Part shown: piece by piece, positions 1 through 6,773 of the stretch | How positions within the stretch are numbered: position 1 is the stretch's first letter | Layout of the letters: the number at the start of each line of letters is the position of its first letter | DNA from: Hyphomicrobium_A sp039933175 | GTDB lineage: Bacteria; Pseudomonadota; Alphaproteobacteria; Rhizobiales; Hyphomicrobiaceae | Direction of reading: 5' to 3' | Length of the DNA: 18,373 bases | Assembly (NCBI GenBank): GCA_039933175.1 | Contig: JBDTOR010000037.1 | Coordinates: 1 to 18,373 of the forward strand | Program-made: the position numbers and the translations under genes | The notes under the pieces: generated by a model | What the model was told of the DNA's origin: nothing | The model's database searches: none | What the model saw: the letters and a program-made list of their open reading frames with translations, nothing else

Positions 1-63
1 GGAAGATGTTTTGAGCAGCTGTAACGTTGCCTTTCCGCTGGGCGGAGATAAGCCGCGGATATG

Positions 64-99
64 AAAAGGCCCGCAACGCTATCGCGCCACAGGCCTTTC
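64..99 (-). terminator. Likely intrinsic terminator of the H-NS-family gene
   Basis: Read on the minus strand, an AAAGGCC arm (92-98) pairs with GGCCTTT (65-71), and a small CGC-GATA-GCG hairpin sits inside the loop. The 3' arm ends in four Ts. The element starts 46 bases after the TAA stop of the H-NS-type gene, so it is well placed to end that transcript. The outer loop is long (about 20 bases), which lowers confidence. Confidence 0.5.
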
Positions 100-144
100 T
101 TGGTCATTTCGTTGCCGCCACGATGCGCGGCGAAGGCAGCAAAA

Positions 145-456
145 TTAAATGGCGAAATCGGTGATTTTGGCGCCCTTGCCAAGCTTTGCGACCAGCCAAT
201 TCGGCTTGCGTCCGCGACCCGTCCAGGTCTCCGCCTTGTTGTCCGGATTGACGAATTTTGCAGCGCTCGATTTACCGCGTCCGCGGCCACCGAACAGCTC
301 GCTCACGGAAAAGCCGCGCTTTTCGGCGAGCTGCGCCAATGCCTGCTTTACTTCGGAGCGCTCGCGGTCACGGGCGGCGCTGATTGCCTTCTGAACCTTG
401 CCCTCCAACTCGAGCAGATCTTTAAGCGACATCTTATCGACATTGGGGGTGGCCAT
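145..456 (-). CDS. H-NS-family histone-like nucleoid protein
   Basis: A 103-aa DNA-binding protein of the H-NS family, which bind AT-rich DNA and silence or organise chromosomal regions. Residues 8-45 form a charged, coiled-coil-like oligomerisation segment. Residues 67-103 are the C-terminal DNA-binding domain with the family signature WTGRGRKPNWL (78-88); its RGR is the AT-hook-like loop that enters the minor groove. The frame is open further upstream, but I chose the ATG at 456 because GGAAGGA lies just upstream at good spacing and the protein then starts at MATPNVDKMS, as expected for the family. It is a single-gene unit with its own likely terminator and promoter. The family assignment is firm; its targets cannot be read from sequence. 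Confidence 0.93.
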   Translation of the reverse strand: MATPNVDKMSLKDLLELEGKVQKAISAARDRERSEVKQALAQLAEKRGFSVSELFGGRGRGKSSAAKFVNPDNKAETWTGRGRKPNWLVAKLGKGAKITDFAI

Positions 457-484
457 ACGGCAGTCCTTCCTTTTAATCCACGCC

Positions 485-502
485 GGCAATTTGCCAATTG
501 CC
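485..502. promoter_or_regulatory. 7-bp inverted repeat in the leader of the H-NS-type gene
   Basis: GGCAATT (485-491) and AATTGCC (496-502) are perfect inverted repeats around a 4-base spacer, 29-46 bases upstream of the ATG of the H-NS-type gene and downstream of its candidate promoter. It could be a leader-RNA hairpin or a protein-binding palindrome, for example for autoregulation. The symmetry is directly visible; the function is inferred. Confidence 0.35.
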
Positions 503-518
503 ACTTGTACGACAGCTT

Positions 519-546
519 GAATTACTTTTTGCCTTCCACTTGTCAA
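519..546 (-). promoter_or_regulatory. Candidate sigma-70 promoter for the H-NS-type gene
   Basis: On the minus strand there is a perfect -35 hexamer TTGACA (546-541), a 16-base spacer, and TAATTC (524-519) as a weak -10. It lies about 63 bases before the ATG at 456 and faces the H-NS-type gene. The -35 is convincing, the -10 is poor. Confidence 0.35.
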
Positions 547-742
547 GCTGGTCAAAACGACATTGCGCCGAATTGGCTTCTCGATGTCCGTGCATCAACG
601 CAACCGTAACGCGTATTAATGCCAGATACCCGCAAAACTGTTACCGGCATGCTTATGTTTCGCCGCCAAACCAATTCATTGAAATGCCTTCCCCGCGGCC
701 GGCAGAGGCATGTCCGCCAACATAAATAATCCCGCCGCTGCC

Positions 743-837
743 GTTCAGCCCGCGTTCAGGTGGCGGGCGATAGGCTCCTTGCAACCCTGAACTCCCATCT
801 TCCCCGGAGTGATCCACGGGGGCGCAGCGTTCAGGGT
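743..837. repeat. Cluster of four GTTCAG motifs, including a 9-bp inverted pair
   Basis: GTTCAG occurs at 743-748, 754-759 and 829-834, and its complement CTGAAC at 787-792. The last two sites extend to a perfect 9-bp inverted repeat, ACCCTGAAC (784-792) and GTTCAGGGT (829-837). All lie 175-270 bases upstream of the sodB start. This may be a multi-site operator; it could also be chance or the result of repeated codons if the antisense frame here is coding. Confidence 0.3.
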
Positions 838-1012
838 CGCTGCGCCTCCACCCCCCATTTTCAAGAATGTATTTGCCGCTCATCGGTTTGCGACGCGTCG
901 AGCGTACGTGGAACCGGCCATGCGAGGCGGCGTTTGCCATCGTGCATGCGAGCCGGTACGTTCCCGCCGCAAATCACCCCCGCCCAGCACCTATTTCCGG
1001 AGGCCTGAGATC

Positions 1013-1612
1013 ATGACATTCCAGCTCCCGCCGCTGCCGTACGCGTATGACGCGTTGCAGCCGTACATGTCCGCCGAAACGCTGCAATTCCACCACGATA
1101 AGCATCATCAGGCCTACGTCGATATGGCCAATAAGCTGGTCCCCGGCAGCAAGTACGAAGGCATGGGCCTCGAGGAAATCTGCAAGCTTGCGTATGCCGA
1201 CAAGAACCAGCCGATCATCAACAACGTCGGCCAGGACTACAATCACACCCATTTCTGGCAGTGGATGAAGAAGGGCGGCGGCGGCAACAAGCTGCCCGGC
1301 ACCGTTCAGAAGCTGGTCGACGGCTACGGCGGCTTCGACAAGGTCCGCAACGACTTCATCGAGAACGGCAAGACGCAGTTCGGCTCCGGCTGGTCATGGC
1401 TCGCCGTTAAGGATGGCAAGCTGCAGCTCATCAAGACGCCGAACGGCGAAAACCCGCTCATGCACGGCGCTTCGCCGATCCTCGGCGTCGATGTGTGGGA
1501 GCACAGCTATTACATCGACTATCGCAACGCGCGCCCCAAGTATCTCGAGGCCTGGTTCGACAATCTGATCAACTGGGAGCACGTCGAGGAGATGGCGAGC
1601 AAGGCCGCCTGA
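1013..1612 (+). CDS. sodB: Superoxide dismutase, Fe type
   Basis: A 199-aa cytoplasmic Fe/Mn-family superoxide dismutase, which converts superoxide to oxygen and hydrogen peroxide. All four metal ligands are visible: His27 (in FHHDKHH), His78 (in NHTHFW), Asp160 and His164 (in DVWEHSYY). Iron type is indicated because Gln74 sits four residues before His78, where E. coli FeSOD has its active-site glutamine, while the position that is glutamine in MnSOD is Gly145 (in PNGENPL). The frame is open further upstream, but GGAGG at 999-1003 with a 9-base spacer and the normal N-terminus (MTFQLPPLPY) set the start at 1013. It is a single-gene unit ended by a strong hairpin. Metal preference in this family can be loose, so use of manganese is not excluded. 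Confidence 0.97.
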   Translation: MTFQLPPLPYAYDALQPYMSAETLQFHHDKHHQAYVDMANKLVPGSKYEGMGLEEICKLAYADKNQPIINNVGQDYNHTHFWQWMKKGGGGNKLPGTVQKLVDGYGGFDKVRNDFIENGKTQFGSGWSWLAVKDGKLQLIKTPNGENPLMHGASPILGVDVWEHSYYIDYRNARPKYLEAWFDNLINWEHVEEMASKAA

Positions 1613-1637
1613 TCTTCAAAGACGACGCTCGAAATAG

Positions 1638-1674
1638 AAACGGCGCTGCCCCCAACCAGGACAGCGCCGTTTTT
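1638..1674 (+). terminator. Strong intrinsic terminator after sodB
   Basis: An 11-bp perfect stem (1638-1648 paired with 1662-1672, core ACGGCGCTG/CAGCGCCGT) with a 13-base loop is followed by a T-rich tail ending TTTTTGTTT. It starts 25 bases after the sodB stop. The left flank is A-rich, so it may also stop transcription arriving from the opposite strand, where the HerA-like gene ends at 1692. Confidence 0.92.
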
Positions 1675-1691
1675 GTTTGCCCGGTCGGCGA

Positions 1692-3185
1692 TTAGCGGCC
1701 GCGAATGCTCTTCATGATGATCCCCTTGATCACCGAGACGATGGAGCGTGAGATCGAACGCTGCATTTCGCGTCCGATCATCTCGGGCATGCCCTGGCGA
1801 TGGCGGCCGGTCGGACCTTTGGTGCCGCCGAAGATGACGTCCGTCCAGCTGCCGCCGGCGGAGGCCTCAGATTCTTTCGCCGCTGCGGCCTGCGACCCGC
1901 GCTGCGCCAGCATCTCCTCGGCGCTCTCGCGGTTCTTCACAGTCTCGTATTTTCCGGCGAACGGGCTGGCGGCGATGATCGCGCGGCGCTCGGCGTCGGT
2001 GAGCGGCCCCATGCGGCCCTCGGGCGGCCGGATGAGCGTGCGCTGCACGATCGACGGCTCACCCTTGTTCTCCAGCATGGAGACGAGCGCCTCGCCGACC
2101 TTCAACTCGAGGATCACCCGCTCGGTATCGAGTTCCGGATTGCGGCGGAAGGTTTCCGCCGCCGCCCGGACCGCGCGCTGCTCTTGCGGCGTGAAGGCGC
2201 GCAGCGCGTGCTGCACGCGATTGCCGAGCTGCGCCGAGACATCGCTCGGCACGTCCATCGGGTTCTGCGTGATGAAGTAGACGCCGACGCCCTTGGAGCG
2301 CACCAGGCGGGCGATCTGCTCGATGCGATCCATCAACGCCTTGGGCGCGTCATCGAACAGCAGATGCGCTTCATCGAAGAAGAACACGAGCTTCGGCTTG
2401 GGCTGGTCGCCAACCTCGGGCAGCGTCTGCCACAGCTTGGTCAGCATCCACAAAAGGAACGTCGCGTAGAGGCGCGGCTTCTCCATCAGATTTTCGGCCG
2501 ACAGAATGTTGACGACGCCGCGGCCGTCCGGGGCAGTGCGGATGAAGTCCCAGATGTCGAGCGCCGGCTCACCGAAGAAGTGATTGGCGCCCTGCTCGTC
2601 GAGCACCAGTAGGCGGCGCTGGATGGCGCCGACCGAGGTTATCGCCACGTTGCCGTACTTGATCGTCAGCTCTTTGGCGCGCGAGGCCACGTTGTTGATG
2701 ATGGCGCGCAGGTCGCCGAGATTGATGAGCGGCAGCTTCTCCTCGGAGGCGACGCGGAAGGCGATGTTCAGTACGCCCTCCTGCACGTCGTTGAGTTCCA
2801 GCATGCGCGACAGCAGCAGCGGACCCATGTCCTCGACGGTGGCGCGGATCGGATGGCCGCCGGCGCCGAACACATCCCACAGTACGACGGGCGAGGCCGC
2901 GTTCTTGTAGTGCTCGAGGCCGACCTCAGCCGCGCGTTTCAGCAGGAAGTCCTTCGGCTCGCCCACCTCGGCGATGCCGGATAGGTCGCCCTTGATGTCG
3001 GCGGCAAACACCGGAACGCCGGCGCGCGAAAAGCCCTCGGCCAGCACCTGCAGCGTCACAGTCTTGCCGGTGCCCGTGGCGCCGGTGATGAGGCCGTGCC
3101 GGTTCGCCAGGGTGAGATCGAGATATTCCGGCTTGACGCTTTTACCGATGAAGATCTTGCCGTCCTGCAGAACCGCTTGGCTCAT
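1692..3185 (-). CDS. HerA-like ATPase, DUF853/YjgR family
   Basis: A 497-aa P-loop ATPase of the FtsK/HerA superfamily, matching the usual length of about 500 aa for YjgR/DUF853 proteins. Walker A is GATGTGKT (35-42) and Walker B is LVFFFDEAH (266-274); FITQNPMDVP (304-313) fits the conserved segment after Walker B. An Ala/Ser-rich linker near residue 450 leads to a basic amphipathic C-terminal helix. HerA proteins pump DNA as hexamers, often with NurA nuclease, but the YjgR branch has no settled role and no NurA-like gene lies nearby. The frame extends 28 codons upstream; I prefer the ATG at 3185 because MSQAVLQDGKIFIGKSV is the family-like N-terminus, with GGAG about 12 bases upstream (a rather long spacing). 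It converges on sodB. Family certain, function unknown. Confidence 0.93.
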   Translation of the reverse strand: MSQAVLQDGKIFIGKSVKPEYLDLTLANRHGLITGATGTGKTVTLQVLAEGFSRAGVPVFAADIKGDLSGIAEVGEPKDFLLKRAAEVGLEHYKNAASPVVLWDVFGAGGHPIRATVEDMGPLLLSRMLELNDVQEGVLNIAFRVASEEKLPLINLGDLRAIINNVASRAKELTIKYGNVAITSVGAIQRRLLVLDEQGANHFFGEPALDIWDFIRTAPDGRGVVNILSAENLMEKPRLYATFLLWMLTKLWQTLPEVGDQPKPKLVFFFDEAHLLFDDAPKALMDRIEQIARLVRSKGVGVYFITQNPMDVPSDVSAQLGNRVQHALRAFTPQEQRAVRAAAETFRRNPELDTERVILELKVGEALVSMLENKGEPSIVQRTLIRPPEGRMGPLTDAERRAIIAASPFAGKYETVKNRESAEEMLAQRGSQAAAAKESEASAGGSWTDVIFGGTKGPTGRHRQGMPEMIGREMQRSISRSIVSVIKGIIMKSIRGR

Positions 3186-3370
3186 GATGGTCTCTGGCTC
3201 CAATGGCGGCGCCCGACTCGGGGGGAGAGGCCGCAGTTCGCTCTTGGCATGGGAGGGTACCCTTTGCAAACATCGGTTGCATGGCGGACTTGGGGAAAAG
3301 TGTTTCGCCGCAAAGCGCGGTTTTCCGGGCGCGCCGAAGCGACGCGGGCTTGCGCGGCCAACGATTTGCG

Positions 3371-3380
3371 GGTGCGCACC
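3371..3380. promoter_or_regulatory. Perfect 10-bp palindrome upstream of mutA
   Basis: GGTGCGCACC is a perfect palindrome 60-69 bases before the mutA ATG, in the 254-bp region between the divergent HerA-like gene and mutA. An AT-rich patch with TATAGA (3396-3401) follows, but no well-spaced -35 is visible. This is an operator candidate only; GC-rich palindromes of this size can arise by chance. Confidence 0.25.
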
Positions 3381-3439
3381 GGCATTATGAATGACTATAG
3401 ATTGGACGACTGCGGCGCCGAACCCGAGACCACGCTGAC

Positions 3440-5338
3440 ATGACCGAAACGACCGACCCGATCCACCTCGCCTCCGGCTTTGCCTCCCCCACGCTGGATC
3501 AGTGGCGCCAGCTGGTCGACAAGGCCCTCAAAGGTGCCGACTTCGACAAGAAGCTGGTGGCCAAGACGGCGGACGGCCTGCGCATCGAGCCGCTCTACAC
3601 GCGTGCCGACACATTGCCGGGAGCTGCCGCCGCGGCACCGGGCAAGGCGCCGTTCACCCGCGGAACGCATGCGCACACCCAGGATCTCGGCTGGCAGATT
3701 CATCAGCGCGTGCTCGAAGCCGATCCCGCCGCCGCCAGCAAGGTCATTCTCGAAGAGCTGGAAGGCGGCGCTCACGGCGTCGTGCTGCAGATTGCCGGGC
3801 CCGGCCAAACGGGCATCAAGATCGGCAGCGTCGATGACGCGGCAGCGACGCTGCCCGGCGTTTTCGTTGACTACGCACCGGTCCAGCTCGCCGGCGGCGT
3901 GCAGGGCCTCGAGGCGGCGCGCCACTATCTCAAAGCGCTGGCGGCGATAAAGCACGATGCGGGCGGCTCGGTGACAACCCGGCTCAACGTCGATCCGCTC
4001 GGGACGCTGGCGCGCTTCGGCGCCGCCTGGGCGCCGATCGACAAGGCCCTCGCCGAGACAGTTCAATTCGCCGGTACCGCGCGCGGCGGCGAGCGCCGCA
4101 TCTCGACCGTGCTGGTCGACGCGACCGTGCCGCACGAGGCCGGCGCCAGCGAGGCGCAGGAGCTTGCCTATCTGGCGGCGACGCTCGTCGCATATCTGCG
4201 CGCTTTTGAGGCGGCCGGCGTCGCGCCGAAGGATGCGCTGCCCACCATCGCCTTCGCGCTTCCCGTCGACACCGACCTGTTCGTCAACGCCGCCAAGGTC
4301 CGCGCCGCGCGCACCATCATCGCCCGCATCGCCGAGGCGAGCGGCGCCTCCCCCGCCAGCGTGCACATCACGGCCGTGACCTCGGCGCGCATGATGGCCA
4401 AGCGCGACCCGTGGACCAACATGCTGCGCACCACCGCGGCGTGCGCGGCGGCGACGTTCGGCGGCGCCGATGCCGTCACCGTGCTGCCCTACACCTGGGC
4501 GCTCGGCGTTCCCGACCGCTTCGCGCGGCGCGTTGCCCGCAACACGCAGCTGGTGTTGCAGGAGGAATCCCAGCTTGGCCGCGTCGCCGATCCCATTGGT
4601 GGGTCGTGGTACGTTGAAAAGCTGACGAGCGATCTAGCGCAAAGAGCTTGGACGCTCTTCCAGGACATCGAGGCCGAAGGCGGCATTATCGCCGCGCTGT
4701 CGTCAGGCGGGCTGCAGGACGACATTGCCAAGATCGCGGAAACGCGCGCCAGAAACATCGCGACAGGACGCGTCGAGCTGACGGGCGTGTCGGTGTTCCC
4801 GTTTCTCGGCGATGACGGCGTGAAAGTTACGCCGTATGCCGCGGCGGCACCGCTTGCTAAACCGGCCGTGCGTCCGCTGACGCCGCATCGCCTCGGCGAA
4901 GCCTTCGAGAAGCTGCGCGATGCGGGCGATGCGTTCCTTGCCAAGACCGGCAAGCGCAAACGCGTGTTCATGGCCAACCTCGGTGAGATCGCCGAGCACA
5001 ACAAGCGCTCGCAGTGGATGTGGAACTTCCTCGCCGCTGGCGGCATCGAGGGCCTGACCAGCGACGGCTACAAAAACGCTGCGGCAGCCGCCGAGGCGTT
5101 CAAAGTCTCGGGCGTACAGATCGCCTGTATCTGCTCGTCGGACGAGGTTTACGCCCGCGAAGCCGAAGCGGCGGCCAAGGCCCTCAAGCAGGTGGGTGCG
5201 ACGCGCGTCCTGCTCGCCGGCCGCCCCGGGGAGGCTGAGAAGGCCCTGCGCGCCGCGGGGGTGGACGCTTTCGTGTTCGCCGGTCAGGATGCGATTGCCG
5301 TGCTCGATGATCTGCACAAAGCACTCGCGACCGCTTAA
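3440..5338 (+). CDS. mutA: Methylmalonyl-CoA mutase, small (beta) subunit
   Basis: A 632-aa subunit of adenosylcobalamin-dependent methylmalonyl-CoA mutase, which interconverts methylmalonyl-CoA and succinyl-CoA in propionate and ethylmalonyl-CoA metabolism. The N-terminal two thirds form the mutase TIM barrel, including DPIGGSWYVEKLT (384-396). The last 125 residues are a degenerate cobalamin-binding fold: where catalytic large subunits have the DxHxxG motif with the cobalt-ligand histidine, this protein has NLGEIAEHNKR (513-523). That, and the length, identify the non-catalytic small subunit. The ATG at 3440 has only a weak ribosome-binding site but gives the family-like N-terminus. No large-subunit gene (mutB) follows; the next gene is a small membrane protein 43 bases downstream. 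The partner must be encoded elsewhere, as is known for the mcmA/mcmB genes of Methylobacterium. Confidence 0.93.
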   Translation: MTETTDPIHLASGFASPTLDQWRQLVDKALKGADFDKKLVAKTADGLRIEPLYTRADTLPGAAAAAPGKAPFTRGTHAHTQDLGWQIHQRVLEADPAAASKVILEELEGGAHGVVLQIAGPGQTGIKIGSVDDAAATLPGVFVDYAPVQLAGGVQGLEAARHYLKALAAIKHDAGGSVTTRLNVDPLGTLARFGAAWAPIDKALAETVQFAGTARGGERRISTVLVDATVPHEAGASEAQELAYLAATLVAYLRAFEAAGVAPKDALPTIAFALPVDTDLFVNAAKVRAARTIIARIAEASGASPASVHITAVTSARMMAKRDPWTNMLRTTAACAAATFGGADAVTVLPYTWALGVPDRFARRVARNTQLVLQEESQLGRVADPIGGSWYVEKLTSDLAQRAWTLFQDIEAEGGIIAALSSGGLQDDIAKIAETRARNIATGRVELTGVSVFPFLGDDGVKVTPYAAAAPLAKPAVRPLTPHRLGEAFEKLRDAGDAFLAKTGKRKRVFMANLGEIAEHNKRSQWMWNFLAAGGIEGLTSDGYKNAAAAAEAFKVSGVQIACICSSDEVYAREAEAAAKALKQVGATRVLLAGRPGEAEKALRAAGVDAFVFAGQDAIAVLDDLHKALATA

Positions 5339-5381
5339 GCTGTAGCAATCGTGCGTTGGTGCGCGACCGGAGGGGTATCCC

Positions 5382-5696
5382 GTGGCCAGCTTGCGTTTTC
5401 TCGCCAGCCTTTTCGCATTGATCGCCATCGTGGCGCTGGTCGCCGACGTAACGCCGGCGCTCAACGGCACCGGCGTGTTCAAGGCCCATTCGGTCATCGG
5501 CTATTGGACCGAGCTGGCACCCGCCTCGCTCGTCGCCACCCGCGCTAACATCGAGACGATGACCTTTCCGTGGGTCTGGAATCCCATGATCCTCAGCGTG
5601 CTCGGTACGCCGATGTCGGTGCTGTTCGCCGGCCTCGCCGTCGTCTGCGGCTACTTCGGGCGCCGCCGCATGCAGCTGAAGGTGCACGTCAACTGA
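5382..5696 (+). CDS. Small two-helix inner-membrane protein of unknown function
   Basis: A 104-aa protein with two predicted membrane segments, residues 4-22 (directly at the N-terminus, either an anchor or a signal-like helix) and 69-92, joined by a loop of about 45 residues containing several Trp and Pro. The basic stretch GRRRMQLK after helix 2 suggests that the C-terminus is cytoplasmic. The start is GTG at 5382, supported by GGAGG at 5369-5373 with an 8-base spacer. It begins 43 bases after mutA in the same direction and may be co-transcribed with it, but nothing in it suggests a role in propionyl-CoA metabolism. I do not recognise a named family. It ends 6 bases from the convergent membrane-protein gene at 5703. 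Confidence 0.8.
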   Translation: MASLRFLASLFALIAIVALVADVTPALNGTGVFKAHSVIGYWTELAPASLVATRANIETMTFPWVWNPMILSVLGTPMSVLFAGLAVVCGYFGRRRMQLKVHVN

Positions 5697-5702
5697 GCGG
5701 CA

Positions 5703-6611
5703 CTACTTCTTCTTAGCCGGCGCCGCCGGCGGGGAGGTCGTGGCGGACATGATCGATTTCGTGATGCTGGTCAGCGCCGGCGGCAGGCCGCTGCTCGGCG
5801 GGTAGGCGATGTCGAGCGCGATGCCGACCACAACGAGGCCGACCAGCAGGCTAATGAGCCGCATCACCCAACGGCGATGGCTCTTGTTCAGCGCCTCGAT
5901 CTCCGAATCCTCCACATGGCCGTCGCCGGGCGTGAGCAGCCCGCGAGTCAGCCCGAGGTATTTCTTCTGCACGGAGCGGCGGACGTTGCCGCGATGCTGC
6001 ACCGTCAGCCCGGCGCGCTCGGCGATCTGCTGGGCGATCTCCGGGTATGGGAAGCACGGATCGCTGTTGGCTTCGCTGACGTAGCCGAGCTTCACCGCGC
6101 TGTCGTCCTTGAGAACCAGCCGGGCGCCCTGCAGCAGCACAGGCGCCACCGAGCCGCCGTAGATCTCGCGCCGCGTCTCCACCGCCTTGATCTGGTCGTA
6201 CGGGATGTCGTGGCTGCGATAGCGGATGATCGGCGTCGGCCCGCGCCCCGACGGCAGTGTCATCTTCACCGACTTCTCGCCCAGCTCGATGCGCGCCATC
6301 AGCGAATGCATTAGCTCGATGAGCAGCAGCACCATGATGAAGGTGAAGGCGACGGCCAGCACGACAAAGCCGGGCGTGCCCTGCCAATGGCCCTGCGAGA
6401 CGCGCCAGAACAGCATCGGCGGCAGGCTGATGAAGAACGGCAGCAGAATGAGGAAGACGAACGAGAAAGCGAACTTACGCCCGCCGCCGGCGGCGTAAAC
6501 GGCGCGCGTGCTCTTGGCGGCCGGAGCGGGAAGCGGCGCGGGCGTCGGGGCGGTGGCGGAAACCGGCGCGGCGGTCGCCATCCCCGACTGCCCCATCGCT
6601 GCAACGTCCAT
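5703..6611 (-). CDS. Uncharacterised three-helix membrane protein with possible bacterial PH-like domain
   Basis: A 302-aa protein. The N-terminus is an Ala/Pro-rich, probably disordered tail (1-40). Two hydrophobic segments follow at 47-69 and 81-103, then a soluble stretch (105-200), a charged linker, a third hydrophobic segment (249-268) and a Lys-rich end. The soluble part alternates short beta-like strands and contains RYRSHDIPYDQIKAVETRREIYGG (130-153 region) and RLVLKDDSAVKLGYVSEAN, then a final helix (PYPEIAQQIAERAG). This pattern resembles bacterial PH-like domains held under the membrane, but that is inference. The ATG at 6611 has GAGGGGG about 7 bases upstream. It lies 162 bases downstream of mepA on the same strand, so a link to the cell envelope is possible but unproven. 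Confidence 0.82.
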   Translation of the reverse strand: MDVAAMGQSGMATAAPVSATAPTPAPLPAPAAKSTRAVYAAGGGRKFAFSFVFLILLPFFISLPPMLFWRVSQGHWQGTPGFVVLAVAFTFIMVLLLIELMHSLMARIELGEKSVKMTLPSGRGPTPIIRYRSHDIPYDQIKAVETRREIYGGSVAPVLLQGARLVLKDDSAVKLGYVSEANSDPCFPYPEIAQQIAERAGLTVQHRGNVRRSVQKKYLGLTRGLLTPGDGHVEDSEIEALNKSHRRWVMRLISLLVGLVVVGIALDIAYPPSSGLPPALTSITKSIMSATTSPPAAPAKKK

Positions 6612-6647
6612 GGTCGAGCCCCCTCAAACGCTACAATCGACTACCCG

Positions 6648-6665
6648 GATAACAGCACGATAACA
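6648..6665. repeat. GATAACA direct repeat with 11-bp period upstream of the membrane-protein gene
   Basis: GATAACA occurs at 6648-6654... read as GGATAACA on the plus strand, and again at 6659-6665, with exactly one helical turn between copies. The pair lies 37-54 bases upstream of the ATG at 6611, within a typical promoter region, so it may be a tandem binding site for a regulator. The first copy reads GATAACA from base 6648 and the spacer is GCAC. Confidence 0.3.
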
Positions 6666-6773
6666 TGAGCCTAGCGGCCCGGCCGGGACGATGCGGCCGA
6701 GACTATATCAGGACCGGGCGCCGGCCAATCGGCGACGGCGCCATTGACGGTCCCGATCAGCGGCGCAAACCGC

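Larger units (their letters stand above)
457..1012. other. 556-bp divergent intergenic region between the H-NS-type gene and sodB
   Basis: This is the longest gene-free stretch. The left part (457-700) is more AT-rich and carries the leader hairpin and candidate promoter of the H-NS-type gene. The middle (743-837) holds four copies of GTTCAG or its complement. The right end has the sodB ribosome-binding site, GGAGG at 999-1003. I see no clear sodB promoter. A minus-strand reading frame (883 back to 653, starting MSGKYILENGGW) is open for 76 codons but has no Shine-Dalgarno sequence and no domain I recognise, so I do not call it a gene. Confidence 0.6.

Noticed and set aside
653..883. Minus-strand frame of 76 codons starting MSGKYILENGGW in the sodB upstream region
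   Set aside because: No Shine-Dalgarno sequence, no known domain and middling codon bias; possible, but not supported enough to call a gene.
3395..4366. 323-codon open frame antisense to mutA
   Set aside because: Gly/Arg/Asp-rich composition typical of antisense translation, and mutA is certain.
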